A DNA stretch of 49,180 nucleotides from Betaproteobacteria bacterium RIFCSPLOWO2_02_FULL_67_26 (GCA_001771935.1 MERD01000089.1:16049-65228), one strand, 5' to 3'. Positions 18,594 through 28,818 are shown, counted from the stretch's first letter. Translations and numbers: made by a program. Notes: generated by a model from the sequence alone, not told the origin.

Positions 18594-21500
18594 CTACCCG
18601 AGGATCACGCGCACCTGGTGGGCCAGGCCGTCATCCACGAGCGGAACGCGCGCCGGGCCGCCCGCCAGCGGTTTGCCGTCCAGCTCGGCGTAACTCACTC
18701 CACGATTCACGCCGCGCGGGTTCTCGACCGCGATCTCGTAGCGCGCGGAGCGGTATTTATAGGCGATCTCGAAGCGCGGCCACTCCCGGGGTATGCAGGG
18801 CGCGAGGAGCAGGAACGCCCCCTGCCGGCGAAAACCGAGGATCGCTTCGATGCCGGCCCGGTACAGGCACCCGGCCGTGCCGGTGTACCAGGTCCAGCCG
18901 CCGCGACCGGCGTGCGGGGCGACCGAATAGACATCGGCGGCGACGGCGTAGGGCTCGACCTTGTAGCGCTGCACGTCGGCCCGCGTGCTGGTGCGGCTGA
19001 TCGGATTCATGAGCGAGAACACCTCGGCGGACTTGTCTCCCTGGCCGAGGGCGGCAAAGGCGATCACCGACCACGTGGCGGCATGGTTGTATTGGCCGCC
19101 GTTCTCCCGGATGCCGGGCGGATAGCCCTTGATGTATCCGGGATCGAGCGGCGTCCGGTCGAAGGGCGGCGTGAACAACAAAGCCAGGCCTTCGTCGCCG
19201 CTAATGAGCAGCTCGTCCACGGCGGCCATGGCGCGCGCGGCGCGAGCCGGATCGGCGGCGCCGGAGATCACGCTCCAGGATTGCGCAATCGAGTCGATCC
19301 GGCACTCGGCGCTCGCGGACGAGCCTAATGGCGTCCCGTCGTCGAAAAAGCCGCGCCGATACCAGCCGCCATCCCAGCCATCCTGTTCCAGGGCGTTCCG
19401 CAGCGCCGCCGCGTGGGCGGTCCACTTCATGGCGCGCGACTGCAGGCCGCGGGCTGTCGCAAACGGCGCGAATGCCGCGAGCGTCGCGTGCAGGAACCAG
19501 CCGAGCCAGACGCTCTCTCCCTTGCCCATCGCGCCGACCCGGTTCATGCCGTCGTTCCAGTCGCCCGTGCCGATCAGCGGCAAGCCGTGCTTGCCGACGC
19601 CGAGACTCTGGTCGAGCCCGCGCGCGCAGTGCTCGAATAGTGTTGCGCTCTCATCCGCGACCATGGGCTGGAAGTAGGCATCGTGTTCGCCGGGCCGCAG
19701 CACCTGGCCTTCGAGGAATGGAACGGGCTCCTCCAGCACCGCGGTGTCCCCGGTGGTCTCGATATAGTGTGCGGCGGCGCAGGCGAGCCATATCCGGTCA
19801 TCGGCGACGCGGGTGCGGACGCCCTGGCCGGAGTGCGGCAGCCACCAATGCTGGACGTCGCCTTCGACGAATTGCCGGGCCGCGGCGCGCAGGAGATGCT
19901 CGCGCGTCAGCGCCGGCCGCGACAGGGCGAGCGCCATGCCGTCCTGGAGCTGGTCGCGGAATCCGTAAGCGCCGCCCGCCTGGTAGAACGCCGCTCGCGC
20001 CCACATGCGGCAGGCGAGCGTCTGGTAGAGCAGCCAGCGATTGAGCATGAGGTCCATGGACCGGTCCGGCGTTGTCACCTGGACCGTGCCGAGCACATCG
20101 TCCCAATACCCGGTGACCTCGCGCAGGACCGCATCGAGATCGGCTGCCCGGTAGCGGGCGATCAGGGATTGCGCATCCGCCGCCGTTGCGGCCTCGCCGA
20201 GGAAGAACACGATTTCCACCGTGTCCCCCGGCTCGAGCTCGACCGGGGTTTGAAGGGCGCCGCAGGGATCGAGCCCGGCACCGACTGTCTGCGAAAGAAC
20301 GGTTTCCCCAGCAAGCGCAGCCGGGTTGTCGAGCGTGCCATTGCGCCCCAGGAATTCCCGCCGGTCGCCGGTCCAGGCGGTCTGCCGTCCGCCCAGATCC
20401 GCGAAGGCGACACGGGAACCGTACGCCAGGTTCCAGGGATTGCGCGCGAGCATCGCGCCGGTCTCCGGATCGAGTTCCGTCACGACCGAGAGCGCGGACG
20501 CGCTGCGCGACGGGCCGAGCACCCACTCGACGTAAGCCGTGACCGAAAGCCGCCGCGGCCGACCCGAGGTGTTGCGGATCGTCAGCCGCGAGATCTTGAT
20601 CGGATCGTCGAGCGGCACGTATTGCATGAGATCGAGCGCGATACCGTGCGCGCTGTGCTCGAACCGGCTGTAGCCCTGGCCGTGCCTGGCAATATAGGAC
20701 GCGGGCTCGTCGCGGATCGGCAGGACCGTCGGGCCCCACAGCGCGCCCGACTCTTCGTCGCGCAGATAGATGATTTCCCCCGGCCGGTCGGTGACGGGGT
20801 CGTTCGACCAGGGGGTGAGCTGGTTCTCGCGGCTGCTGAGCGACCAGGTGTAGCCGCCGCCCTCGACCGCGACCTGAAAGCCGAACGCGGGATTGGCGAT
20901 GACATTGATCCAGGGGGCCGGTAGCGACCGCCCGGGACCGAGCGTCGTCACATACTCCCGTCCGTCCGCGGCGAATCCGCCGAGCCCATTGAAGAATTCG
21001 AGGTTCTGCGGCACGGGAACGGCCTGCGACACGTCCGCGTGCGGCACGCGCCTCGGCGGCGCGTATTTTTCCGGTGGGGCGGCGGTGTCCGTCCCCTGGA
21101 GACGGTTGAGCTGTTCCGCCAGCGTTCCGCGTCGTCCGATCAGCACCGCGCGGGACATGGCGAGCAGCCGGGCGCGGGTCTCCGCCGGGATCAGGTCCGT
21201 GCGCAGCACGAACACGGCGCCACCCGCGACGTCCGCGGCGGTCTGCTGCCGGGACTGGCTGGTCCGAACCAGCGTCTCGAGGGCGGTCTGAAGGTCATGC
21301 ACATAGGAGGGCGCTCGTTCGTTCAGGATCACGAGATCGACGGCGAGCTGCTTCATGCGCCAGTATTCATGGGCGCGCAACAACTGGCGGACGATGGCGA
21401 CGTCCTCGATGTCGTCGATCCGCACCAGGATGATCGGGAGGTCGCCGGAGATGCCCTGCGCCCAGAGCGCCACCGGCGCGCCGCCGCCGCGGCGGATGGC

Positions 21501-24500
21501 GTCCGACGACGGACGCAGCGCGGGATCGGCGTAGAGTACGTGGCCGGCGAGACGCTGAAACAGGCCCGCCTGCTCCGCGTCGATGCCGAGATAGCTCAAC
21601 TGCACCTGCGCCTGGGTCCACGCCAGGGTGGCCGCGCGGTCGAAGGCCGTCGTGTCCTCGTGCTTGTCGATCAGATCCAGCACCTCGCTGCGGGACGACG
21701 CGACGACCGTCCAGAACGCGATGCGCACCGTCCTGCCCGGCGGCACCCGGACGCGGCGGCGCAGCGCGAAGACGGGATCGAGCACGGTGCCGACGGTATT
21801 CGAGAGCGGACGGCCGTCCATCACCGCGATCGGCGCCCGGACGTCGCGTCCGCGGCCGAGGAAGCGCGCCCGGTCGGTCTCGATCTCCGGCTCGCCCACC
21901 GCTTCGCCTTCGACCACGGCAAGATGCGCCGCCCAGATCTCGGGCTCGCCGGGCGAGCGCCGCCGCCGCGTTGCGAGGATGGCGCCGATTCTGGCGAGAT
22001 ACTCGGTTTGCACGAACAGCTTGGAAAAGACCGGGTGCGCCATGTCGGCGGCGGGCGGCGCCAGCACCAGCTCGGAGTACGAGGTGAGCTCGATGTCCCG
22101 GGCCGAATCGCCCGCGTTCACGACGGATACGCGGCGGACCTCGGCGTTGGCCTCCGGCGAGACGACGACGTCGAGGACGGTCGTGATCGTGCCGTCGTGC
22201 CGGACATACTCGGCGCGATCCTCGGTGAACGTGACCTCGTAGCTGTCCGGCTCGACGCCGCTCGGCTGGTAGCCCGCGGACCACACGTCGCCGCTGTCCA
22301 CGTCGCGCAGGAAGACATAGGCGCCCCAGTCGTCGCGGGTGACGTCCTCGCGCCAGCGCGTGATCCCGAGATTGCCCCAGCGGCTGTAGCCGGAACCGGC
22401 GCCCGTCAGCATCACCGCATAGCGTCCGTTCGAAAGCAGGTGCGCCTCCGGCGTGGCGTCGTGCGCGGAGCTGAGCCGCCGCACCGCCGGCAGCTCGAGG
22501 TCGCGCACCGTCGCCGCCGTCCTGACTTCCTCCGCCCGCGGATGCGCCAATGCGACGTCGCGCGGCGTGCGTTCCTGCAGCAGCAGCTCGGTAGCCTGCA
22601 CCATCGGCTCGGCATGGAACCGCGCCCGCATCTTCCCGTCGAGGAGAGCGTTGGCGATGGCGACCACCGTCATGCCCTGATGGTGTGCCATGTAGGCGCG
22701 CACGACCGCGACGTTTTTCCCCTCGGGCAGGCGCGCGGGCGTGTAGTCCAGCGCCTCGTAGAAACCGTAGCGCCCGCGCGCGCCGATGGCGGCGAGCCGC
22801 GCGAAGTTGCGCGCCGCCGCTCCCGGGTCGACCATGGCCGCGAGCGCCGTCGCGTAGGGCGCGACGACGGCGTTCTCTCCAAGGCCGCGTTTCAGGCCCA
22901 GGCCCGGGACGCCGAAGTTCGAATACTGATAGGTGTGCTCCAGGTCGCGGACGTTGTAGCCGGACTCCGAGATCCCCCACGGCACATCGAGCGTGGCGCC
23001 ATAGTTCACCTGCCGGCGCACGACGAGGCGGCTCGTCTCCTCGAGCAGGCTGCCGGCCGGTGCGCGCATCACCAGCGACGGCATCAGGTACTCGAACATC
23101 GATCCCGACCAGGAGACGAGCGCCGCGCCGCGCCCAAGCGGGGTGACGGCGCGCCCGAGCCGGAACCAGTGCCGCGAGGCGACGTCGCCCTTCGCGATCG
23201 CCACGAAGCTCGCCAGGCGCGCCTCGGAGGCGAGCAGATCGTAGCAGCTCGGGTCGAGACTGCCGTCCGCCACCCGGTAACCGATCGCAAGCAGCTTGCG
23301 GTCCGGGTCGAGGAGAAAGCCGAACTCCATCGCGCCGGCCATCGCCCGCGCCGTCGCCGCCAGCATTGCGAGGCGCCGTTCCAGGGAGCGGGCGGCATCG
23401 GCGGTCCGGGTAACGTCACGGCGGTGACTCTCGATCGAAGCCAGCGTCGCCTCCGCCCAGTACAGCATCTCGGCGCCGGCGTCGTCGCCGCGTTCGCTGG
23501 CGAGCGCGCGCGCGATGTCGGCCATCGTGGCGGCGTGAGGCGCGGCTTCCGCCAGCCGCGCGCCGATGTCCTCCGGCGGCACCGGCGCCCGGTAGAGCGC
23601 GGCGGCCAGCACATCGAGCGCATCGCCAAGCTGTTGCCGCGTGATCGTCTGCGTCCTCCGGTCGTCCGGAAGTCCCTGCAGCGATTCGCGCGTGAGTTGC
23701 AGGGCGTCGTCGATGCCGGCGAACAGCTCGGGACTCGCCACCGGGCGGCCGGCCCATTCCCGGCAGGCATTCGCAAGCGCGATCAGGTGCCCGGCCAGAT
23801 TGCCGCTATCCACCGACGAGATGTATTGCGGGTCGAGCGGCCGCAGGTCCCGTGTGCCGTACCAGTTGCAGAAGTGGCCGCGGAACCGCTGCAGTCGGTC
23901 CATCGCCGCGAGCGTCGCCTCCAGCCGGTCCACGGTCGCTGTCGTCCCCGCCCAGCCGAAGTCGCGGGCGCTGACCGCGGCGAGGAGGTAGACGCCGAGA
24001 TTGGTGGGAGAGGTCCGGTGCGCGACCACGGGCCTCGGGTCTTCCTGGAAGTTGTCCGGCGGCAGCATATGGTCTTCCGCCGTCACGAAGGTCTCGAAGT
24101 AGCGCCACGTGCGGCGCGCGACCAGGCGCAACGCGCGGGCGTCCTCATCCGAAACCGGCAGGCGACCCGCCACGAGCGGCGACAGGCTCATCCAGCGGGC
24201 GACGGCGGGCGACGCGATCCACGCGATCACGAACGGCGCCGCCACCGGCCAGGCGTCGCTCCCGACCCACCAGGCGACGGCGGCGGCGGCGATGGCGGCG
24301 GCGACGCCCCCGTTCATCTGCCGATAGAACCCGGCGAGGTCGAGCCGGGGACTGACCTGCGCCTGGGCCGCCGTGACCCAGTCGAGCAGATGCCGCCGGC
24401 TCACGAGCAGGCGAAACAGCGTTCTGACGATCGCATCGGCCATCAGCCATGCCTGATAGGCGAGAAACACGACCAGCAACACGGTCTGGGACAGCGCAAG

Positions 24501-27209
24501 CCGGACATCCGCGGCGAGCGCGCGGAGATGGCTGCGTGCCGTGACCCGGGCGCGTCGCGGCACGATCGCCGCGAGAACGGGGAGCAGCGTCGACAAGGCG
24601 ATCGTCGACAGGATGAAGCCGGTCCAGACCAGGGCAGCCTGCAGGGGCAGCGCCCATCCCGCCAGCAAGGCGGCGACACTCGCCGGCGCCGACAGCGACC
24701 GCCGCAGGTTGTCCAGCATCTTCCAGCGGCCGATCAGCGGCAGCATGGCTATGGCCCGATCGTGGACGGCGTCTTCGCCGCGACCGAGTATCCACGGCAG
24801 CAGTTGCCAGTCGCCGCGCGCCCAGCGGTGCTGGCGCGCGGCGGCGACGTCGTAGCGTGATGGAAACTCCTCGACGACCTCGATATCGGAAACCAGGCCG
24901 GCGCGGGCGAAGGTGCCCTCGAACAGGTCGTGACTGAGCAGCGTGCTGTCGCGCACGCGCCCGTCGAGCGCGGCTTCGAAGGCATCCACGTCGTAGATGC
25001 CCTTGCCGGTGTAGGAGCCTTCGCCGAAAAGATCCTGGTACACGTCGGACACGGCGGAGGAGTACGGATCGATGCCGCTCATGCTGGAGAAGATGCGCTG
25101 AAATAGCGATCCCTCGCGACCGATCGGCAGCGAAGGCGTGACGCGCGGCTGCAGCACCCCGTAGCCCTCGACCACGCGGCGCGTGACGGCGTCGAACCGC
25201 GGCCGGTTGAGCGCGTGCGCCATCTTGCCCACCAGCCGGCGCGCCGTTTCGCGCGGCATCCGCGTATCGGCGTCGAGCGTGATGACGTAGCGCACGCCGG
25301 CCGGCGGTGCGGAAGGCGGGGTGAAAGGCGGTCCGCCGGCACCGATGAAGTGGGTATCGGCCGCGCCACGCAGCAGCCGGTTCAGCTCGTGGAGCTTGCC
25401 GCGCTTGCGTTCCCACCCGATCCACCGCTGCTGCCCTTCGTTCCACACCCGCCGGCGATGGAACAGGAGGAAGCGGTCCCCGCCGGCGGCCGCTCCGTAG
25501 CGGCGGTTCAGGCGGGCGATCCCCGCGGCGGCCGCATCGAGCAGCGCGTCATCGCCGTCAACGGTCTCGGTCGTGGCGTCGGTCCAGTCCGACAGCAGCG
25601 CGAAATGAAGCTCGTCTTCCGGGCTGGCGAGGTGGTGGATCTCCAGGCGCTCGATGTGCTCTTCGAGCGCGGCCGGCGTCGTGAGCAGGATCGGGACGGC
25701 GAGCACCGTGCGCAGGTTCGAAGGTATGCCGTCGCGCAGTTCCAGGCCCGGCAGGATCGTCGCGCCGAACTCTCGCGTGACGCCGCGGTTGACGAGCGCC
25801 ATCGCCGCATCGATAGCCGGGATCAGCCCGAGCAGCGCGAGCAGGCCGAGCCACGCGCCGCCGATTCCCGCGCCCGCCAGCGCATGCAACGGCAGGAAGA
25901 GCACGAGCGCGGCGACCGCGATGACGCCGCCGATGTAGCCGCCGATGCCGATCGTGGCGTTGAAACGGCCGGGCCAGCTCAACAGGGGGGCGCGATAGGC
26001 GAGCGTCGCCTCGAACGCGCGGCGCCCTCCGGCGATCAAGTGATAGCCGGGTTCCCGCGAGCGGGCATCCGGGCCGCCCGCGGAGGTGGCCAGAAGTGCC
26101 GCACGCGCAATCTCCAGTTCCGTCAGTTTCGAGCCCCGCGCGAGTTCCTCGATCGCGCTGCGGTAGAGGTTGCGCGTCGGAAAATCCATTGCCGCGAAAT
26201 CGCTGCCGGACCGCAGCGTGTCGTCGACGAGACTGACGCTCTCGAACAACTCCGTCCAGTCGACGTCGGAGATCAGCCGCATGCTGGTGATGATGTTGCG
26301 GACCGTCACGTTGGTCGCGCCCTGGCTCTGGTGCTCGTCGTGCACGATCTCGTCGGCGGTCGTGCCCTGCGCCGCCAGGCGCTCCTCGAGCCACGTCAGC
26401 GCCCGCGTGACCTTCGGGTCCTGGTCCCGCAGCCGTTGCACGAGCTGGACGGCGAACGACCCCGGCAAGGGCGCCTGTTCGTAATGCTGAAGCACCGAGC
26501 GCATCGGCATGCCCGGGCGCCCGTTCACGCCCAGCAGCCGGTCGGCCAGGGCATCCGCTTCCTCGCGCGCGGCGCGGCTCGCCACGATGCGCCTCGCCCC
26601 GCGCCGAAGATTTTCCACCAGCACGATCCGCAGCGTGATCGCGACCGCCCACAACTCGCCGATCGACAGCGGCTGAACGCGCTGGTAGGCGCGCACGAAA
26701 CGGCGCAGCATCTCCGGGTCGAAGCGGCTGTCGGTATGAGCGACAAAGGCCCAGGCCACGCCGAACACCCGCGGGTAGCCGGCGAAGGGCCCGGTCGCCA
26801 GCTTGGGCAATTGCCGGTAGTAGCCCGGCGGCAGGTCGTCACGAATTTCGCGGATCTGCTCTTCGACGAGGTGGTAGTTGTCGAGCAGCCACTCGGCGGC
26901 CGGTGTAATGGAGCGCCCCTCGCCGATCGCGTCGGCGATGGCGCGATAGGCTTCCAGCAGGACCGACTCGTTGTCCCTCAGCCGGACGGCGAGCGATCGC
27001 CCGGCCACCGGCCGCGCGGTGACGGATTGGGCTGCCGCAAGGCTCTCGGCGTGCTGCTCGAGGCGCTCGATGCTGAAGAGCTCCTCGCGGATGGACTTTT
27101 CGTTATCCCACGGTGGAGCCCGCGACGAGCGCCCGAAGGCGCGAAGAATTACCGATTTCAAGTCTGCGCCATCGGCGTGATCAGCACCTGAGCATAGCGC
27201 TGCAGGCAC
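18594..27209 (-). CDS. ndvB: Cyclic beta-1,2-glucan synthase (NdvB/ChvB family)
   Basis: Giant inner-membrane enzyme that starts, elongates and cyclises periplasmic beta-1,2-glucan. 2871 aa with GTG start; Agrobacterium ChvB is about 2830. Layout by approximate residue: N-terminal helical region 1-420; TM pair around 425-475; GT84 transferase 500-800 with LDADTRMPRET near 645; further TM segments 820-1010; glucoamylase-like domain from about 1040 (EDHMLPPDNF); two carbohydrate-binding/GH94-N-type modules near 1590 (HLLSNGRYAVML) and 2075 (NLEFFNGLGGFAADGREY); GH94 phosphorylase-like domain 2370-2800 with the catalytic-type GTGDWNDGMNRVG near 2553. No frameshift is seen. A shared Crp-type operator lies upstream at 27358, between this gene and csbD. 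The long + ORFs inside it are shadows. Confidence 0.95.
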   Translation of the reverse strand: MPAALCSGADHADGADLKSVILRAFGRSSRAPPWDNEKSIREELFSIERLEQHAESLAAAQSVTARPVAGRSLAVRLRDNESVLLEAYRAIADAIGEGRSITPAAEWLLDNYHLVEEQIREIRDDLPPGYYRQLPKLATGPFAGYPRVFGVAWAFVAHTDSRFDPEMLRRFVRAYQRVQPLSIGELWAVAITLRIVLVENLRRGARRIVASRAAREEADALADRLLGVNGRPGMPMRSVLQHYEQAPLPGSFAVQLVQRLRDQDPKVTRALTWLEERLAAQGTTADEIVHDEHQSQGATNVTVRNIITSMRLISDVDWTELFESVSLVDDTLRSGSDFAAMDFPTRNLYRSAIEELARGSKLTELEIARAALLATSAGGPDARSREPGYHLIAGGRRAFEATLAYRAPLLSWPGRFNATIGIGGYIGGVIAVAALVLFLPLHALAGAGIGGAWLGLLALLGLIPAIDAAMALVNRGVTREFGATILPGLELRDGIPSNLRTVLAVPILLTTPAALEEHIERLEIHHLASPEDELHFALLSDWTDATTETVDGDDALLDAAAAGIARLNRRYGAAAGGDRFLLFHRRRVWNEGQQRWIGWERKRGKLHELNRLLRGAADTHFIGAGGPPFTPPSAPPAGVRYVITLDADTRMPRETARRLVGKMAHALNRPRFDAVTRRVVEGYGVLQPRVTPSLPIGREGSLFQRIFSSMSGIDPYSSAVSDVYQDLFGEGSYTGKGIYDVDAFEAALDGRVRDSTLLSHDLFEGTFARAGLVSDIEVVEEFPSRYDVAAARQHRWARGDWQLLPWILGRGEDAVHDRAIAMLPLIGRWKMLDNLRRSLSAPASVAALLAGWALPLQAALVWTGFILSTIALSTLLPVLAAIVPRRARVTARSHLRALAADVRLALSQTVLLVVFLAYQAWLMADAIVRTLFRLLVSRRHLLDWVTAAQAQVSPRLDLAGFYRQMNGGVAAAIAAAAVAWWVGSDAWPVAAPFVIAWIASPAVARWMSLSPLVAGRLPVSDEDARALRLVARRTWRYFETFVTAEDHMLPPDNFQEDPRPVVAHRTSPTNLGVYLLAAVSARDFGWAGTTATVDRLEATLAAMDRLQRFRGHFCNWYGTRDLRPLDPQYISSVDSGNLAGHLIALANACREWAGRPVASPELFAGIDDALQLTRESLQGLPDDRRTQTITRQQLGDALDVLAAALYRAPVPPEDIGARLAEAAPHAATMADIARALASERGDDAGAEMLYWAEATLASIESHRRDVTRTADAARSLERRLAMLAATARAMAGAMEFGFLLDPDRKLLAIGYRVADGSLDPSCYDLLASEARLASFVAIAKGDVASRHWFRLGRAVTPLGRGAALVSWSGSMFEYLMPSLVMRAPAGSLLEETSRLVVRRQVNYGATLDVPWGISESGYNVRDLEHTYQYSNFGVPGLGLKRGLGENAVVAPYATALAAMVDPGAAARNFARLAAIGARGRYGFYEALDYTPARLPEGKNVAVVRAYMAHHQGMTVVAIANALLDGKMRARFHAEPMVQATELLLQERTPRDVALAHPRAEEVRTAATVRDLELPAVRRLSSAHDATPEAHLLSNGRYAVMLTGAGSGYSRWGNLGITRWREDVTRDDWGAYVFLRDVDSGDVWSAGYQPSGVEPDSYEVTFTEDRAEYVRHDGTITTVLDVVVSPEANAEVRRVSVVNAGDSARDIELTSYSELVLAPPAADMAHPVFSKLFVQTEYLARIGAILATRRRRSPGEPEIWAAHLAVVEGEAVGEPEIETDRARFLGRGRDVRAPIAVMDGRPLSNTVGTVLDPVFALRRRVRVPPGRTVRIAFWTVVASSRSEVLDLIDKHEDTTAFDRAATLAWTQAQVQLSYLGIDAEQAGLFQRLAGHVLYADPALRPSSDAIRRGGGAPVALWAQGISGDLPIILVRIDDIEDVAIVRQLLRAHEYWRMKQLAVDLVILNERAPSYVHDLQTALETLVRTSQSRQQTAADVAGGAVFVLRTDLIPAETRARLLAMSRAVLIGRRGTLAEQLNRLQGTDTAAPPEKYAPPRRVPHADVSQAVPVPQNLEFFNGLGGFAADGREYVTTLGPGRSLPAPWINVIANPAFGFQVAVEGGGYTWSLSSRENQLTPWSNDPVTDRPGEIIYLRDEESGALWGPTVLPIRDEPASYIARHGQGYSRFEHSAHGIALDLMQYVPLDDPIKISRLTIRNTSGRPRRLSVTAYVEWVLGPSRSASALSVVTELDPETGAMLARNPWNLAYGSRVAFADLGGRQTAWTGDRREFLGRNGTLDNPAALAGETVLSQTVGAGLDPCGALQTPVELEPGDTVEIVFFLGEAATAADAQSLIARYRAADLDAVLREVTGYWDDVLGTVQVTTPDRSMDLMLNRWLLYQTLACRMWARAAFYQAGGAYGFRDQLQDGMALALSRPALTREHLLRAAARQFVEGDVQHWWLPHSGQGVRTRVADDRIWLACAAAHYIETTGDTAVLEEPVPFLEGQVLRPGEHDAYFQPMVADESATLFEHCARGLDQSLGVGKHGLPLIGTGDWNDGMNRVGAMGKGESVWLGWFLHATLAAFAPFATARGLQSRAMKWTAHAAALRNALEQDGWDGGWYRRGFFDDGTPLGSSASAECRIDSIAQSWSVISGAADPARAARAMAAVDELLISGDEGLALLFTPPFDRTPLDPGYIKGYPPGIRENGGQYNHAATWSVIAFAALGQGDKSAEVFSLMNPISRTSTRADVQRYKVEPYAVAADVYSVAPHAGRGGWTWYTGTAGCLYRAGIEAILGFRRQGAFLLLAPCIPREWPRFEIAYKYRSARYEIAVENPRGVNRGVSYAELDGKPLAGGPARVPLVDDGLAHQVRVILG

Positions 27210-27357
27210 TGTCGCGCGCGCATTCTCTTTCCTGATGGTGGGTCTGGCGGGGGTCGGGGCATTGTTATCAAGTTATTGATTTATGCATGAAATTACTTCA
27301 TGGCCCCAGCATGGCATACCACGGCTATCAAGCATAGCGGCGAGGCCATGCCCGGTA

Positions 27358-27373
27358 TGTGCGCCAGCGTACA
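27358..27373. promoter_or_regulatory. Crp-type operator, bidirectional (csbD + / ndvB -)
   Basis: TGTGCGCCAGCGTACA followed by GAACG. Rightward, GATCAT occupies 27395-27400, exactly 29.5 bp from the operator centre, predicting a start near 27407 for csbD. Leftward, TATGCT occupies 27331-27336 at the same distance, predicting a start near 27324 for ndvB. Both fit a class II activator position of -41.5. Confidence 0.75.
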
Positions 27374-27443
27374 GAACGAATGATTCACGAGCAGGATCAT
27401 GACCGCTGCGATGGAAACGTACGAGTGACGGCAGGAGGTTGAC

Positions 27444-27665
27444 GTGAACCGGGATCGCCTGGAAGGCAAGTGGAAGCAGCTCAGCGGGAGCGTGCGAGAG
27501 CAGTGGGGGCGGCTGACCGATGACCGGCTGAGCGTGGTCGCCGGCCAGCACGATCAGCTCGCGGGCAGAGTCCAGGAGCGATCTGGAATCTACAAGGAGG
27601 AAGGCGAGCGCCAGTTGAAGGCGTTCATGCGTCGCAACCGCGAATGGAATTCGACCAGCCGCTAG
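27444..27665 (+). CDS. CsbD family stress-response protein (copy 1)
   Basis: 73-aa soluble, highly charged small protein. The GTG start is fixed by GGAGG seven bases upstream. The family signature MNRDRLEGKWKQLSGSVREQWG is at the N-terminus, followed by an amphipathic charged helix. CsbD proteins are induced in general stress responses (sigma-B in Bacillus); their molecular role is unknown. First gene of a probable three-gene unit under the operator at 27358. Confidence 0.93.
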   Translation: MNRDRLEGKWKQLSGSVREQWGRLTDDRLSVVAGQHDQLAGRVQERSGIYKEEGERQLKAFMRRNREWNSTSR

Positions 27666-27689
27666 GCGCAGGAAAATCCGGGTGCCGCG

Positions 27690-28022
27690 ATGATCATCAG
27701 CAACCCCGTGATCCGGCTCGTGCTCAAAGCGATATCCGCGTGCGGCCTGATCGACGGTCAGCGCGATTCCGCCACCAGTCGCAGCAACCGGGCCGAGCAA
27801 AGGGATTCCCCCTTTGTGCTCGTCGGGCCTGCCCCCGACGGCAGGTGGGGCGTGTTTCAGCAGGACTTCGTCAAACCCCAGGCCTTGTTCGACGAAATGC
27901 AGGATGCCTGCAATTACGCAAACGAGCTGGCCAGGACCCGGACCGACGCGATGGTCCTGATACAGAAAAGACGGGATGCTGGCGCCAATCCGGATTCATC
28001 CATGGCGCAAGGAACGATGTGA
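27690..28022 (+). CDS. Hypothetical protein, DUF2188-like C-terminal half
   Basis: 110 aa, not confidently recognised. The C-terminal half (WGVFQQDFVKPQALFDEMQDA, then CNYANELARTRTDAMVLIQKR) has the Trp-rich strand, helix and final strand pattern seen in DUF2188-type proteins, which is a weak resemblance. The N-terminus carries a short hydrophobic stretch (VIRLVLKAISACGLI). It sits 25 bp after csbD, and its TGA overlaps the next gene (GTGA), so it is part of the csbD unit. Confidence 0.7.
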   Translation: MIISNPVIRLVLKAISACGLIDGQRDSATSRSNRAEQRDSPFVLVGPAPDGRWGVFQQDFVKPQALFDEMQDACNYANELARTRTDAMVLIQKRRDAGANPDSSMAQGTM

Positions 28023-28177
28023 GCCCGGCCCTGTGGATCGCCCTGGGCGTGGCGATCACCGTGGTGCTGGGCTATGTGCTCGGCATGCGTGTTCTGGCCC
28101 GCCAGAGCCGCGAGATCGACAGGCAGGTTGATTACAGCAAGATACGCCCATGGAAGGGCGACGAAGGCCGGGATTGA
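28019..28177 (+). CDS. Small single-pass membrane protein
   Basis: 52 aa, below the track's own start choice, which began far upstream at 27644. GTG 28019 overlaps the previous stop. Sequence: one TM helix (LWIALGVAITVVLGYVLGM) followed by a charged cytosolic tail (RQSREIDRQVDYSKIRPWKGD). No family recognised. It is the last gene of the csbD unit; 41 bp separate it from the convergent gene at 28219. Confidence 0.75.
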   Translation: MSPALWIALGVAITVVLGYVLGMRVLARQSREIDRQVDYSKIRPWKGDEGRD

Positions 28178-28218
28178 CCGGATCCGGCTTGCGACGGCTG
28201 CCGGCTACGGCTGCGCGG

Positions 28219-28677
28219 TCACTCGGAGGCCCAGCGGAAATCGACGGTCCTGAGTTTTGCCGCGCCGACGGCGACCTGGCGCTTGACCGTATTGCCCGCG
28301 AAGGTCGCGACGACTTGATAGTTGCCCGTCGGCAGCCTGGCCAGGAGCCACGGCCCGTCGGATGTGGTATCCAGAAGCGTCTTACCCGCCGCGTCAGCGA
28401 TGACCACCCCGACGTCGCTCACGTATGAGCCGGAATTCAGGGCAAACACGAGCTTGAGATTGAAATCGCCGGCGAGCGCACTGAGCCGGTCGATCGAATC
28501 CGTTCCGACGCCACCCGACACATAGGACACGCCACCGGCGGTCCTCTGGACGACCGCATCGTCGCTATTGGCGCCCGCGACGGGACCCAGGGCGGGCACG
28601 AGCAATGCGGAGCCCAGCAGGAGGGCCGCAATGCCGTGCGCAAGTGATTTGCTCTTCATGCCGGGAATCCGTTTCAT
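28219..28677 (-). CDS. Secreted protein with carboxypeptidase-regulatory-like beta domain
   Basis: 152 aa from ATG 28677 (MKRIPGMKSKSL), preceded by TGGAG; the track start is an upstream TTG. Signal peptide with AALLLGSALLVPALGPVAGA. The mature part has GVSYVSGGVGTDSIDRLSAL and a beta-sandwich pattern ending LPTGNYQVVATFAGNTVKRQV, typical of CarboxypepD_reg-like modules. Such proteins are periplasmic and of unknown function. Transcription is predicted from the operator at 28780. Confidence 0.8.
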   Translation of the reverse strand: MKRIPGMKSKSLAHGIAALLLGSALLVPALGPVAGANSDDAVVQRTAGGVSYVSGGVGTDSIDRLSALAGDFNLKLVFALNSGSYVSDVGVVIADAAGKTLLDTTSDGPWLLARLPTGNYQVVATFAGNTVKRQVAVGAAKLRTVDFRWASE

Positions 28678-28779
28678 GTGCTGATGCTCCAAGGTTAGCG
28701 ATTGTCGTTGTCATGCCGGCCAGTGCAGCAGACCGGCCCTGATGCATTCAGTGATTATCCGCAGCCGCGGGACGAACTC

Positions 28780-28795
28780 TGTGCGCTGGCGTACG
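28780..28795 (-). promoter_or_regulatory. Crp-type operator for the 28219-28677 gene
   Basis: On the - strand this is CGTACGCCAGCGCACA followed by GAGTT, the usual downstream extension. A GATAAT -10 lies at 28754-28759, 28.5 bp from the centre, one base closer than in the other sites. A second operator facing right is centred 39 bp away. Confidence 0.7.
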
Positions 28796-28818
28796 CCCGG
28801 CGCAGGATCATGCCCCTA

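Noticed and set aside
21039-24860. 1273-aa + ORF inside ndvB
   Set aside because: Low-complexity Arg/Ala/Gly translation with no domain; the - strand NdvB frame is continuous and domain-rich.
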